Source of the DNA: Macrophomina tecta
Taxonomy: Eukaryota; Ascomycota; Dothideomycetes; Botryosphaeriales; Botryosphaeriaceae
Direction: 5' to 3'
DNA length: 64,000 nt
Assembly: GCA_024180945.1 (NCBI GenBank)
Contig: JAKSGN010000007.1
Span: 4,526,001-4,590,000 of the forward strand
Shown here one piece after another: positions 24,370 to 34,900 of the stretch. The position numbers and the translations under genes are program-made. Within the stretch, counting starts at the first letter, position 1; every line of letters starts with the position of its first letter. A model generated the notes under the pieces. It made no database searches and had not been told where the DNA came from. It saw nothing but the letters and a program-made list of their open reading frames with translations.

Positions 24370-24760
24370 ATGAAGATCTCTGCAATCACCGTCGCCATCA
24401 TGGCTACCATCCTGCCGTTAGTCCACACATGAATCCCCATCGCAAGCCGACGCTGACAAACCCTGATAGCGCTATGGCCGACAAACACGGCTACTGTGCG
24501 TGCTGGGACAAGCCCAACAACAAACTCATGCTTCCTGCCACTGGCCAATGCTGCACTTCTAAGGGCGGCGTACTGAGTGAGTTTTACAAAGGTGTTTTTC
24601 TTGCAAATGTGTTACTGATTGCTTTGCAGCCTACTTCACGTCCACCAAAACGACTGGAAACATGGAGGGTTACTTCTGCGCTCATCCCACCAATGGAGGC
24701 GATTGGTGGAGTGCATGCTGCGAGGGTCAGGGCTGGGACTGGTCCAAGTGCTTTGGTTGA
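24370..24760 (+). CDS. small secreted cysteine-rich protein, paralogue B (94 residues)
   Basis: Three exons, 24370-24416, 24470-24576 and 24630-24760. Each intron is 53 nt: GTTAGT, branch GCTGAC, acceptor GATAG (phase 2), then GTGAGT...TGCAG (phase 1). The signal peptide is MKISAITVAIMATILPAMA with likely cleavage before Asp-Lys-His. The mature chain of 75 residues has eight cysteines as C-x-C, CC, C, CC, C, with Trp-Trp-Ser-Ala-Cys-Cys and Trp-Asp-Trp-Ser-Lys-Cys near the end. It aligns with paralogue A across its whole length: the Asp-x-His start, Cys-Ala-Cys, Gln-Cys-Cys, Tyr-x-Cys and Trp-x-Ala-Cys-Cys are shared. The first intron falls at the same place in the signal peptide. Function unknown. 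Confidence 0.78.
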
Positions 24761-25405
24761 AGGTGTTTTCCAAAGACTCCGTATGAGGGGAAGCAACCTG
24801 GCTTGGGTGGAGAATATTCGCCAGTTATCCACGCTACAACTTTGAAGTACAGCCCTAGTAATACATCGTCCGAACCATTTCAACATGCAATCAAATGTGA
24901 TGCCTGGTCGAGCCTCAGAAACGTGTTCACTTATGATTGTCAATGTCCTTGACCCTAGAACTAACCAGTCAGTTCCGCCAGTATTTTCCGGCCACGTCCT
25001 CGGCGCAAGTACGTCTCTCCGAGAGAACAGTTGCACGACATCGAGGTAGTGATTTATTCGTCGAAGACGATTGGGATTGGGTCCTTTTAGCTTCGAGGGG
25101 GAAGAAACGGAATTTTGATGGATTCTCTAAAGGCATCCTGTTAGCGTTATCCATAGATAGATTTAGTTTGATGTGTACAGGGACTCGAGAGCAACCTGCG
25201 GTTCTGACGGAGCGGAGTACGGTTGTCCTCAAGCGGGTGGGGCGGGAAGTCTTGGCGGCGATGACGTTGGCGGGGCTGGCGGAGCCGTTTCCCCGGACGC
25301 GCATCGACTTTCATGTGTCAGCACCGTCGTCAGCTCCTCACCCTCGAACCACCGCGTCTTTTCGATCGCGATTGATGGTCGGAGCCCCTGCGAAAGATCA
25401 GCATC
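24761..25405. other. intergenic between secreted paralogue B and RTC5-like gene
   Basis: No gene seen. Composition shifts back to GC-rich from about 25180, marking the right edge of the gene-poor segment and the promoter of the RTC5-like gene. Confidence 0.5.
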
Positions 25406-27385
25406 ATGGGCCAAGGGTCGTCCTCAGAAGGCCCCCCGCCAACCTACGGTAGGTTCTCATTGGGCTCTGGCCTCCGATCGCTCCCTCGTCCCCGACCAGC
25501 TCCCTATGCTAACGTCCTTCGAGAGCAGCTCTCTTTCGAGCTTGTCCGTCGCTTCGCCGATAAGTGCTACACGCCCCTAGAGCTCTATTGCTTCAAGTCC
25601 GTTTTCAAAGCCCTCGCCGATACTTCTTCTGGAGTCAGCTACTGGAGCGAACCCACATTATGCCGCTTCCTTGCCCTACCCGATGCTCTCGCCGCAGGCC
25701 CCGTAGTCTTCCACATGGCTAGCTACCTCGGCGCATTTCCGTTTCCAAGCCAAGCACCCGCCATACTCACCAAAGACAACTTGCTGAAAGTCGTCACACT
25801 GCTCACACGGAGACACACCCCCGTCCTGGGAAAGAAGGGCGACGCCGTGTGGATAAGAGAGCTTTATCGCAGCTTGGCTGTCTATGACAAAGGCTTGCAG
25901 CAGGCTGCCAGAGATGAGAAGAATTCCGCCAGTGCTGATGCAACAAGTACGGAAGCGGGCTCCGATGGGGCCGCCGCCTACAGTGGCTATGCCGTCGATG
26001 CCCCGGTCGATGATGAAGGTGACGAAGATGACGGCGACGAGCTGGTCCTGGCTGCGCTTGACTCGATGGATGCAATCGAAGTGTTCAAGCAGGGCGAGAA
26101 GCCTAACCTGCACCACTCGCTCATACCCACTGACAACTTTCTCCGACTGATCCAGCTCCTCTTGTTCATTGCTCCTCTGGAAGCCCAAGATGACCTTGCC
26201 GTATACAGCCTTCAGCTCACAGAGAAGCGATTGAAAGGCCTGAGAGAAACAGCAAATAACATACTTTCGTCTTTCGGAGTAGAAAAGAGCCCAGGAGTGA
26301 ATTACAAGACTTTCCATTCTGTCGTCTCATCATCTTTACCGTACATGTTTGACGGCCTGAATCCCCTTTTCGAGCATTTCTTGTTCGCTAAAGACTTCGA
26401 TTTGTCCAAGCGGAAGAGCTCAGCTGCGTCGGCATCAGATGAAGCAGCTCCCGAGTCAAAAGAACCTTCTCCGAAGAAAGCCATTCCCGCGCCCGAGCCC
26501 ATCCTCCTGTCAGAAGGTGAAATCCTGGACCTCAACATGGTGTGCCAGCTTTCGTTCCTCATCAAAGGGAACAACCTCTTTCGGCGCTTACGCCCGCTGT
26601 ATTCCGGAGGCGAGCACGGCTTCAGCATGGGCAGCTTCGAGAAGAGCGTCTTCAACTGGCGCGCGCCCTCGATCCTCCTCGTCTCGGGCAGCCTCCTCCC
26701 AGACACGCCCTCGCACCCCAGCGAGCGCGCCTTCGCCGACTCGCTCCCGCCCAAGCGCCTGCCGAGCAGCTTCGACCTGCCCTCGAGCTCGAGCCACGCC
26801 CACGCCAGCCAGACGCTCACCTTCGGCGCGTACATCCCCGTGCCCTGGAAGGCGACGCCCAAGACGCCCTTCGGCGACGCGTCCACCAAGCTCTTCCAGC
26901 TCGCGCCCACGCACGACCTCTTCGCGGCCTCGGCCGTGAGCACCGACTACGTCTACTTCGACAAGCCGCCCCACCAGCCGTCCGGCATCGGCCTCGGCTC
27001 GCCCATCCCCCAGGCCGACTCGTCGCGCGCCCACACGCGCTCCCACATCACGATCCCGCTGGGCGCTGTGTCGCTGCACCTTGATTCCGGCCTGGAGTTT
27101 GGCATCTTCACGCACATGGCCGAGGGTGGCGGGTCCTTTCATCCGTCGGAGAATCCGCATCGCAGGGGCAGAAGCTGGCAGGACCGCTTCGCGATCGAGG
27201 CGATCGAGGTGTGGGGGTGCGGCGGAGACGAGGAAGCGGAAGCGCAGCGAAAGGCGTGGGCGTGGGAGGAGAGGGAGGCAGAGGCGAGAAGGAGGATCAA
27301 TCTGGGGACAGGCGACATTGACGCGGATAGGGAGCTGTTGAAATTAGCGGGCATCCTCCAGGAGAGGAGCGGTGGGAGCGTGTAA
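25406..27385 (+). CDS. RTC5: RTC5-like TLDc domain protein
   Basis: 659 residues if read without an intron. Starts MGQGSSS, an N-myristoylation signal; yeast Rtc5 is lipid-anchored and acts on vacuolar V-ATPase assembly (family knowledge). The N-terminal half has the expected [20 protein letters not shown] helical region. An acidic insert lies near 190-215. The TLDc domain starts about residue 372 with [10 protein letters not shown] and contains [19 protein letters not shown] and the late Gly-Leu-Glu-Phe-Gly-Ile-Phe-Thr strand. The TLDc ends with the Glu-Val-Trp-Gly-Cys-Gly-Gly segment. The segment 25449-25499 begins GTAGGT, ends ACCAG and is 51 nt, so it could be a frame-preserving intron. 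Codon usage in 26640-27060 is strongly G/C-biased at third positions. Convergent with bL36m. Confidence 0.88.
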   Translation: MGQGSSSEGPPPTYGRFSLGSGLRSLPRPRPAPYANVLREQLSFELVRRFADKCYTPLELYCFKSVFKALADTSSGVSYWSEPTLCRFLALPDALAAGPVVFHMASYLGAFPFPSQAPAILTKDNLLKVVTLLTRRHTPVLGKKGDAVWIRELYRSLAVYDKGLQQAARDEKNSASADATSTEAGSDGAAAYSGYAVDAPVDDEGDEDDGDELVLAALDSMDAIEVFKQGEKPNLHHSLIPTDNFLRLIQLLLFIAPLEAQDDLAVYSLQLTEKRLKGLRETANNILSSFGVEKSPGVNYKTFHSVVSSSLPYMFDGLNPLFEHFLFAKDFDLSKRKSSAASASDEAAPESKEPSPKKAIPAPEPILLSEGEILDLNMVCQLSFLIKGNNLFRRLRPLYSGGEHGFSMGSFEKSVFNWRAPSILLVSGSLLPDTPSHPSERAFADSLPPKRLPSSFDLPSSSSHAHASQTLTFGAYIPVPWKATPKTPFGDASTKLFQLAPTHDLFAASAVSTDYVYFDKPPHQPSGIGLGSPIPQADSSRAHTRSHITIPLGAVSLHLDSGLEFGIFTHMAEGGGSFHPSENPHRRGRSWQDRFAIEAIEVWGCGGDEEAEAQRKAWAWEEREAEARRRINLGTGDIDADRELLKLAGILQERSGGSV

Positions 27386-27739
27386 TTCTTTTTTCTTGAT
27401 ATCTTTCCCTGGCGTTGTCCGGATGGGCTGGGGCATAGGACAGGATTGGTTATGTAGGATACAAGCCATGGCTTTCACGTGCAATGAGATCTCTCTGCTC
27501 GCGATTCTGAGATTAGAGTCCTCTCTCCGCATTTCGGGCCGTGATCGTTCTGTCCGTTGACGTATGTATGCCTGACCTCAGATGTGGTATACGATTCCCT
27601 GTTCTTCCCAGTTCTCACAAATATGAAAAACGCCGATGTGCCTTATGTTACAGCTCGCAAAATGGACCCGCCGTGCCCGCGTTCTCTGTTGTCTCGTCTA
27701 CATCCGCAATTCTCGTTGTCTCGCCTGATGCTGAAGCGC

Positions 27740-28235
27740 TCATCCTTGCCTGTGCAATTCCACGCGTCAGCTCGAGCTGGCCCATTCCACAATTGGGGCT
27801 TATCGTGAGTCCCCGCAACACGTACCTCTGCTTGTGCTTGGGGTTCTTGCTGCAGATGATGTACACGTAGCGCTTGCCCTTCCTCCGCACGCTCTGCAAT
27901 CCCCCGTCAGCATTCAATATCCTCCTTCGCACCCTTCTTCTCCTCGTCCATCCCGCTGGGAGATCCGTCTTCTTTCCCGGGCTCCCTCGCAGACGTACCT
28001 TGCACCCATCGCACAGCTTCTTTACGCTGCTGCGCACCTTCATCCCCCGTACTTGTTGCTGCAGCAGGCTCGTTGTCATGGTGGCAGTAGTGGTAACGGC
28101 GGTCGGGCGGACGGGCGTCGTGCGCCATGTCGAGAGCGCGCGGCTTGCTTGTTGTTGGAGGCGGGAAGCAGTCGCGGTGGCTGAGGTAGCGAGGAGTGTC
28201 CGCCGGAGCGGGAGGAGTAGTGTGCGGGCGAGCAT
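27740..28235 (-). CDS. RTC6: mitochondrial large-subunit ribosomal protein bL36m
   Basis: Three exons: 28235-27999 (79 codons), 27893-27826 and 27749-27740. Introns are 105 and 76 nt with GTACGT donors and TTGCAG/GCACAG acceptors. The product is 104 residues. About 65 residues form an Arg/Ser/Thr-rich mitochondrial presequence, followed by the conserved bacterial L36 core: MKVRSSVKKLCDGC, then VRRKGKRYVYIICSKNPKHK, ending Gln-Arg-Gln-Gly. The zinc ligands Cys, Cys, Cys, His are all present. The last exon contributes only one base of an Arg codon, Gln, Gly and the stop, restoring the universal L36 ending; this fixes the model. It acts in the mitoribosome near the peptidyl-transferase region. 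The yeast homologue is RTC6. Confidence 0.92.
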
Positions 28236-28844
28236 GGTGGGAATTGGCGGGATTGACGGCGGTGGTGGTGTGGTCGTCGTTGAATGTTCGCCGGCATGGA
28301 AATCATGGCGGCCGGCCGTCGTCGGCGTGTCGGCATTTTCGCAAATTGGGATTGGCGTGAGATTATGTCAGCGGCGGCGGGCAACTGACGGACGGCATCC
28401 CCATCGACTTCTCCTCTGGAGTGTATATCGGCAACACGAAGGACCGGACTCGAGTATCTCCAGTTCGGTAGGAGCTGCGATGAATCGGAAGACATCAAAA
28501 CCGCACTGCCCCTTGGATGAGATTAACAAGAGCTCGATCAGAGGTCAGAGAACGGCAGAAACATGAACTGTGACTCTTTAAACTAGCATTGGGGGCCGCT
28601 CTTCGGGATCTGTGTGACATTTCCTGGAATACTCCGTAGTTCAGTGGCATTCAATGGTATTTCTGCTTTTTTACGGTTCCAACTTTCCTTCGCTTTAAAT
28701 CCTACACATCCAGATTTCGTCGTCTACATCCGAATTCGCTACCAAGCATTTCCGCCGCACTAAAGGCAAAGCCTAGCCTGCTCACTTCCAGGGTAAATGT
28801 TGGCTACTTTCATCTTTAGAACGGCCTGATTTACATCTCCGCAG
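28236..28844. other. intergenic between bL36m and the SANT-like array
   Basis: Contains the bL36m promoter on the left. A degenerate first exon and first intron of array copy 0 may lie at about 28760-28844 (GTAAATG donor-like site and CCGCAG acceptor), but no start codon survives. Confidence 0.45.
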
Positions 28845-29288
28845 CTTTTCCTTTGAATTTCGCGCGTCTACGACATCAAGACGACCGACGGCAAGCTAAA
28901 AAAACGGGACGCCTTCATGGGTCCTAGGACAAGCTCACTTCTTCCGTGCTGTTTCCAACCCAAATTTTCTGATGCCTCCCCATCGATAGGTTACTTCGTC
29001 AGTCCATCCCTCTCCATACCATCAGGCTGAAAAAGACCCCAGCGGCTGTCACTAGCGACACGACTCCTTCTGTCACACCCAAGACGCCAAAGAACGACAA
29101 AGGTGCCAAGCGCAGGAATACGCTCGATGATGATACGTTTAACGACAACTAGGAGTCTCCCTCCAAGAAGCGCTAGTCCAAGCCTCCAGTGAAGAAGGCC
29201 GGGGCTGACAAATCGGATGATGAGGAAAAGAAAGGATATCTCGTTGGACGTAAACTTCAAGGATAAGGGTCCTTTCTCCGATCGATGA
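28845..29288 (+). pseudogene. SANT/Myb-like array copy 0, decayed
   Basis: The middle exon is preserved in length, 28845-28926, exactly 82 nt after a CCGCAG acceptor. It encodes the family segment Val-Tyr-Asp-Ile-Lys but has a TGA at its fourth codon. The donor that should follow reads GGACAA instead of a GT site. The third-exon region encodes a helix-3 remnant (Arg-Gln-Ser-Ile, then His-Thr-Ile-Arg-Leu-Lys-Lys) and a Thr/Pro/Lys tail ending in ESPSKKR, interrupted by TAG at 29150-29152 and 29174-29176. A one-base shift is needed at the exon 3 start. The hits in order, spacing and exon length leave little doubt that it is a dead member of the array. Confidence 0.75.
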
Positions 29289-30212
29289 GGCATGGATGGC
29301 TCGGAAGTTGAGCAAGGCTAATCCGAAGGTCAGCGGTACCCGGGAATATTGCCATTTTGGCGCGCTCACAATTTAGCATCTGGGCTAGCAAGACAATCAT
29401 AGTTCATTTATTCTCGGCTTCAACTAGCTCCGCGGGTAGAAGACTGGTCTTGGCAGAAGGAGATAGTCTAAAGTGATATTCATCACGTCATAAACTGTAC
29501 ATTCATCACTAATATTCGTTGTGAACTCATGTGCGTGGGCTTACGAACCATCAGGTACCCCTAAACTACAATCTCCTCACACTTCCAAGCTCGACTCTAC
29601 GCTTACCTGGGCCAGGAAGGTGGATTCTTCCGGTGACACGGAGTTTGTTCCGGCAAGCAGTTAACCCTACATGCTGAAAGTTCCGACATTGATCACAGCT
29701 TCTCCAAACCTTCGTTCGACCATTTGCCGTCATGAAATATCTACCTATGCTGTCGCTGTTCCGCTCCTTCATGTTTCAGCCATGGGTTGAAAGTCTTTAA
29801 GGCAATTAAACCGCAGAGTCACACCATCTTGAAGTGATGCTCGGATTGTCGGGCGGGTCTTCAAGTGGCCAAAATTATCATATCTGATCTATCCGCTGGA
29901 AGAGATGTTTTCTATTTCCAGCACGGAATTATGCCCATTTGATTACCATGCATTTGAGATGGTCTACATTAATATGTGTCTTGTCAGGGACATACTTGAG
30001 GCCGCCGGATTCTGCGTTACAGAGTAGAAGATTCTCGAGCCTCACCTGCGTAGAATAGTCCCCATCTTTCCAAATGCGGCTTAGCCCTTGCGTTCAGTTG
30101 ATACTTAGGCTTCTCTCCTTCATCCGCGCCCAGCAGTCCCCCATCCGCCATCCCTACCATAACGCCGTCTTTTGCTATCCACGCCCGGCCATCGTAAACG
30201 CTACAATCAACA
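29289..30212. other. intergenic between array copies 0 and 1
   Basis: No gene and no clear further copy. The final 200 bp before 30213 are CT-rich and are the likely promoter of copy 1. Confidence 0.45.
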
Positions 30213-31015
30213 ATGGCGCCCACCGGCCCTACCATGAAGTGGGATACCGAGTCCGACATGAAGGTAAGATCTATTCTCACCTGCGCTGCAGGTCAGCGCT
30301 AACTCGCTCCTGTGCGTCCAGCTTTTCGGCCTGGTCCTCAACCTCTATGATATCAAGTGTTCGGGTGAAGTGCTGAGGAAGCTCAATGCTGCCATGCGTC
30401 TCAGTAAGCATCGCCCGTGCCTCCCCTCCTGCGCCCTTCACCTTCCAGACGTTGACGCCCTCCTCCCCAGCCCCCAAGTCTCAGAGCATCTACCACCGCC
30501 TTCACGCCATCCGTAAGAAGTTCACAGGTGTCCTGGACGGTGAGGGCGGCAAGGCTACCTTGGCCGCTGCTAGCCCGCTCACGCCGCGCGGTCCCAAGCT
30601 CGGTGGCGGCGGCCGCCGCCGCAGCACCGGCAAGCGCAGCATCGCCAGGAGCAAGAGGGTCAAGGACGAGTCTGACAGTGATGATGATGATCATGAATAC
30701 ATTCTATTCGGCAGCCCGAGCGCCAAGCGCGAGAGCGTCCGTACCGCTGGCCGCAAGCGGTCGTATCAGGAGCCGGACACGGACGACGACGACGATGACG
30801 ACGACGAGGAAGGGGATCAGGATGTGGAGCAAGAGGTCTCTCCTGCGGCCAAGAAGGCCAATGCCGGATTCAAGGAGGACGAAGGAGCTGCCGATGCGGC
30901 GCCAGAAGAGAACGGCAACGGTGAGGACAACGGCGGCGATGAAATTGCGCAAGCGAAGGCCTTTTTCGGCATTGGTGAGCTGGACGACACCGAGACGGAT
31001 CTGGAAGAGGTTTGA
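30213..31015 (+). CDS. SANT/Myb-like small nuclear protein, array copy 1 (225 residues)
   Basis: Exons 30213-30263, 30322-30403 (82 nt) and 30471-31015; intron phases 0 and 1. The N-terminus has MKWDTESD, the Trp plus acidic cap of a SANT helix 1. It continues with LFGLVLNLYDIK in the middle exon and the basic helix SQSIYHRLHAIRKKF in exon 3. The remaining 150 residues are disordered, with Gly/Arg-rich, Lys-rich and long Asp/Glu tracts. The tail has Arg-Val-Lys-Asp-Glu followed by an acidic Ser patch (psi-K-x-E type), Ser-Pro-Ala-Ala-Lys-Lys, and a late Ala-Phe-Phe. It is the longest copy and the most divergent of the intact ones. A nuclear, DNA- or histone-tail-binding role is inference from the domain and charge. 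Confidence 0.8.
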
Positions 31016-32581
31016 ACGGCATGGAATTTGGTCCTGTGGCCATGTCTTTTGGAAGAACATTGGTTTTCTCTTGCGTACCGATGGAACAGGATCATTTCAC
31101 TTGCGTCTAACGCCGAGTTTCACGGCGCAGTAATCCTGCCAACCCCCATATATCGAAACCGCATGGATAGATTCCCATAGTAAAATGCCGGGATTGGTCT
31201 AGAATAAACGCTATGGAACTGAACTGAAGGCGGCTTTATACCCCGCGATCCTAAACTTCAACTTTTCAGAGGTTTCCCCTAGCTTATTACAGACTTTACT
31301 GCGAGAAAACGCCTGTCTTGGCGGTTGAGGACTCCGCGAAGGTCCATCTGTCTGATGATCTGTCATGTTTCAGCTGCCAGAAAACCGGGCAATGTTTCCG
31401 CACCGGCAACGAGATAACTTCTTCAGGAACACCTAGCTGATACAGGATACTGCGCTGCCGTCCTCCGAAATTCCTTTTCCAGTCACACTCGGAGCTATGG
31501 CGGGAAACCGGCGAACGTGGGCGCTCGTGCAGCATTTCCAAATCATCCAATCACACCCTCTAAAGGAGCGCTCAATAGGAGTACAGAGCTACTATTAACG
31601 TTTTTGGGAATCCTTAATCCCTCAATTACCGACAAAACCTATGTTCCAGTTTCCCATATAACGGACAAAGGTTGGTTATCAACGCTATCCCATAAATTTG
31701 TGGGATTCATAACCACCTGCCCATCTCCATGAAAGTGGGGGCAGCGAAGCTGTCTGCTGGCACATCAGGCGGCTGAAAGAGAAGTACAGCATGCGTGAAT
31801 TTTCCGCTGCCAGTGATACCGTCAAATCACTGGTCAAAGAAGAAAACAACGGTGCGAGGGATATTTTCCGAGCAGACGGACCGCAGCGAGGCAAACACGC
31901 CATAAGTGAATCGTTGACTGATACGTCGAGAAGATTTAAAAGAAACATGATGAAGACTCGGCTATCAGGGAAATGCTTCAGAATCGAAATTGAAACCATG
32001 TCACCCGGGTTCGCGGGATCAGCTGTTGGTTCCGGGGAGATTGGGCCACCACATGTGATACCGCAATATAGGCGGCTCGATACCGGAAGGGATTCGCACC
32101 TCGAGAGCCTGTCGCACTGTCCCTCCGAATTCAGGTATGCAGCAGACGCAGCGGGGATACACTCTATTTGCTTTTTCCTTACCTTGGGCTAGATTTGAGC
32201 GGTGGATTGCTCCCTAAACTTCTCAGGTTAATTTTACCACGACTGTGTCCAACGACGTGATCGGGAACGAGAAGTCCGCAATTTGACTCATGTGTTTGTT
32301 GTTCGAGTGACTCTAGTATTTGTTCTCCAAATCCAAACCGAAAAGAAGAATCGAGAAACAACAAGCAGATTGCGTATCTTGTTACCTTTTTTTTTTTTTT
32401 TTTTTTTTTTTGTTTTTGAAGCGGACGATTTGAGTCTGTTCGTCCCAAAATATAGCATACTACGTGGCACACCGCTGGCTCCCCACGGCCTCCAGTACAA
32501 ATCAGCCATCCTGTTGTTCGAGGCTACTTTCAAGCCTCCAGAAAGCTCCCTATTTAGCGTCTTCGGAAAATCCCCTCAGCC
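31016..32581. other. 1.5-kb spacer inside the array
   Basis: One 133-codon open frame at 31791-32192 (+) has no recognisable motif. A run of 25 T lies at 32387-32411. No further SANT-like middle exon was found by eye. Confidence 0.4.
32387..32411. repeat. T25 homopolymer
   Basis: An uninterrupted run of 25 T in the spacer about 170 bp before pseudogene copy 2. Same length as the A25 run at 3138-3162, which may be coincidence. Confidence 0.9.
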
Positions 32582-33029
32582 ATGGTGAACAATACTGACG
32601 TGAGTGGCATCCGCGTCCGAATTCGTGAGAATAAACTTATCGTTATTAGCTGCTTTTGGCCGCTATCGACCTTCTCAGCACCAACAAATGTGTATGGGTC
32701 AAGTTGGCTGAAGCACTGGAGAACTGTAAGCATCACCTAAACTGCAGGATGTAAGTTCCTTTAGCAAGTGGGTGGCTAACACCAACCTACCGGCTCTCCT
32801 CGCAGGTGACAAGCCAAATACGACCATCAAGCACGTATCCAGAGTCCGGTAGCGACACAAAGGAGCAGCAGCTGCGAAGGCGCACGTAGTTAGTATTCCA
32901 ACGAGGAAGGAAAAGCAGGACGAGGAAGAGATCAAGGGCAGCTCTCGAGACGCCGCTTCTGCAAGGGAGAAGGTCGCTCCTCCCAGTGCCCCCAGCAAGC
33001 GAACCCCATCTCGCAAGCGTCCTATCTAA
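32582..33029 (+). pseudogene. SANT/Myb-like array copy 2, decayed
   Basis: Exon 1 is 32582-32599 (six codons, no Trp), the middle exon 32650-32725 and exon 3 starts at 32806; all splice sites are GT-AG and phases 0 and 1 are kept. The middle exon is 76 nt, two codons shorter than the 82 nt in the other copies. It encodes LLLAAIDLLST and the helix-2 remnant WVKLAEALEN. Exon 3 gives a weak helix 3 (Thr-Thr-Ile-Lys-His-Val) and then TAG at 32850-32852. The frame stays open for 58 further codons of Lys/Glu/Pro-rich tail before TAA at 33027. A truncated 50-residue product could still be made, but a pseudogene is more likely. Confidence 0.7.
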
Positions 33030-33918
33030 GATTAAGTTTTATCTAATACCGAAGAGGACAGCGAAGACCAGTATGAGACTGACAGGCACAGCCTGCCAGC
33101 GAGCCTTGCGAAGAAGAAGCCGAAGGTCGTTGGCTTGAGCCATGTATCGTCTTTGGACGTCGGGTGTCCGCGGAGCTTTTCTGAGGTAGTCTGAATGTGG
33201 AAATCCACGCAAATAAACATTAAAAGAATGGTGTTTTACTGAAATACTTGCTCTTCTCGTGCGCGATCTCAAGGAATCCAGGATCCCTTCATTTCCTATG
33301 CCTTCGTACCTTTGAGGAGAAAATGAAATAGTCACATGTACAATTCGATTGCATCATTTGGTAAGGTGCCCCTGTGGGCTGCCATGAATGCTCTCAAAGG
33401 TTGGTTTCTTGGGTGAACAGTGAGGAGTTGATTGCTACCCTTCCTTCTTCAGTCAGGAACAGGGTGAAATTTGAATCGGTGATCACTCTCACATGACAAG
33501 GGCGAGCTGAATGCGGGTGTTCTTAAACCTGCACGAAAATTGCAGAACTTTCAGATTCTGCGCTCTGGAATCGTTTGGAAGACAAGAATTAGCTCTTCGA
33601 AATCAAACGCCAAAGGGCTGCCTCTTCTCCTACTCCATGATAGTCCCTGCAGTTCGGTCTGGTGATAAAAATTTCCGTATAAGGCTGAACTATGCCGAAG
33701 GGAAGGTGGCCGCATACTCAGATCTTCTCGTGATTTTCCCGAATACCGCTTTAATCCTAGCGTGTTTTCCTGGCCGCCGCTGGGCAAATAAATTCCGCAC
33801 TCATCGTGCAACAGACGTTTACACAACATTCGTGGTCCCACATCACATCGCCGCAACTGCGCCGAGGGTTTTCTTGCCGTAACAGACCTTTAGCAGCTCG
33901 ACAACAACAACAATCAGA
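33030..33918. other. intergenic between array copies 2 and 3
   Basis: Acidic/basic codon runs up to about 33180 may be the tail of copy 2 past its stops. The rest shows no gene. The promoter of copy 3 lies at the right end. Confidence 0.4.
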
Positions 33919-34487
33919 ATGCCTGTTAGCTGGAACGCTGAGAACGAAGCCCGTGTAAGTTCCTCTTCCCCCTACGTCACTCAGATCTTGCACGATCTCA
34001 CGAAGGGTATAGCTCATGATGGCCATCATGGAGGTGGCCGAAATCAAGCTGAGCAAGGAGCAATGGACCACTGTCGCTGAAAAGCTCGGGGAAGGTACGC
34101 TTCTACTCACTTTCTCCAGCTTCTCGGCGCATCCGTTCACTTACCCGCACTCGCGCAGAGTTCACCATGGAGGGAGTGCGTCAGCACGTCCAGAAGGCCC
34201 TCAGGACCAAGGCTGCTGGTAGCTCTCCGACTAAGGCGGCGGCTACTCCTAAGGCGAAGGCTCCCAAGGCTGGTGGCCGCAAGAAGAAGACCAAGGACGA
34301 CGATGCCGACCAGACTCCCTCTTCTTCTCCCCGTAAGCGTGGCGCCAGCAAGAATGCTAGCGCTCTCACCGATGGAGATGATATTGAGGAGCCAGAGTCC
34401 CCCACCAAGAAGGTGAAGCACGAAGATGTTGAGGCTGGCGGTCAGAGCGGTTCCTTCTTCGACCAGGAGAGTGCTTATATGGGCTGA
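33919..34487 (+). CDS. SANT/Myb-like small nuclear protein, array copy 3 (148 residues)
   Basis: Exons 33919-33954, 34013-34094 (82 nt) and 34159-34487; introns 58 and 64 nt, phases 0 and 1. It has all three helices of a SANT-like fold: Trp-Asn-Ala-Glu-Asn-Glu, then LMMAIMEVAEIKLS, then EQWTTVAEKLGE, then FTMEGVRQHVQKALR. The tail is Lys/Ala/Pro-rich (a linker-histone-like TPKAKAPKA stretch) and then acidic. It has the conserved Ser-Pro-Thr-Lys-Lys-Val-Lys-His-Glu box and a Ser-Phe-Phe-Asp near the end. This is the best-preserved copy and a good reference for the family. It is likely nuclear; DNA binding is not demonstrated by sequence alone. Confidence 0.82.
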
Positions 34488-34900
34488 TACTGCTCGGCCT
34501 GGCCCTTTCAAGTACAAAAATCATTCGGCGTGATGAGACGAAACAATTATCCACGGATTGTGGAGCAAGACGATCGAGATGGAGTCTTGATAGAGTCACT
34601 TGACATGAGGATTGAGGACACTCTTCCGCTGTTGTGCTATCTCAAGTGAACCGTGTCTGCCTGCTCTCAGCCATTCTCCATTTGAATTAAGCTTATGAAA
34701 AAAATGACATAAATATTCTAAATTGATCGTTCTTCTTCCACGCGGCTGAGGTTCCCGCAATGTCCTCCCTCTTCCATTTCCTCAACCCACCTCCACAACG
34801 CAGGCAACCCGCGCTCCTGACCTATCACCCTTGTTTCTGAAATCTTCAGCATACAAAGACGAGTTCGACAGCCCTTCCCATCGCCCACCGTCCCGTCAAC
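34488..34900. other. intergenic between array copies 3 and 4
   Basis: 413 bp of 3' flank and promoter. Nothing else seen. Confidence 0.5.

Noticed and set aside
32060..32125. Minus-strand GGTGCGAATCCC resembling a tRNA T-loop
   Set aside because: The T-loop has a mismatch to GGTTCGAATCC and no cloverleaf can be built around it.
31791..32192. 133-codon plus-strand open frame in the array spacer
   Set aside because: No signal peptide, motif or splice context; not related to the SANT-like copies.
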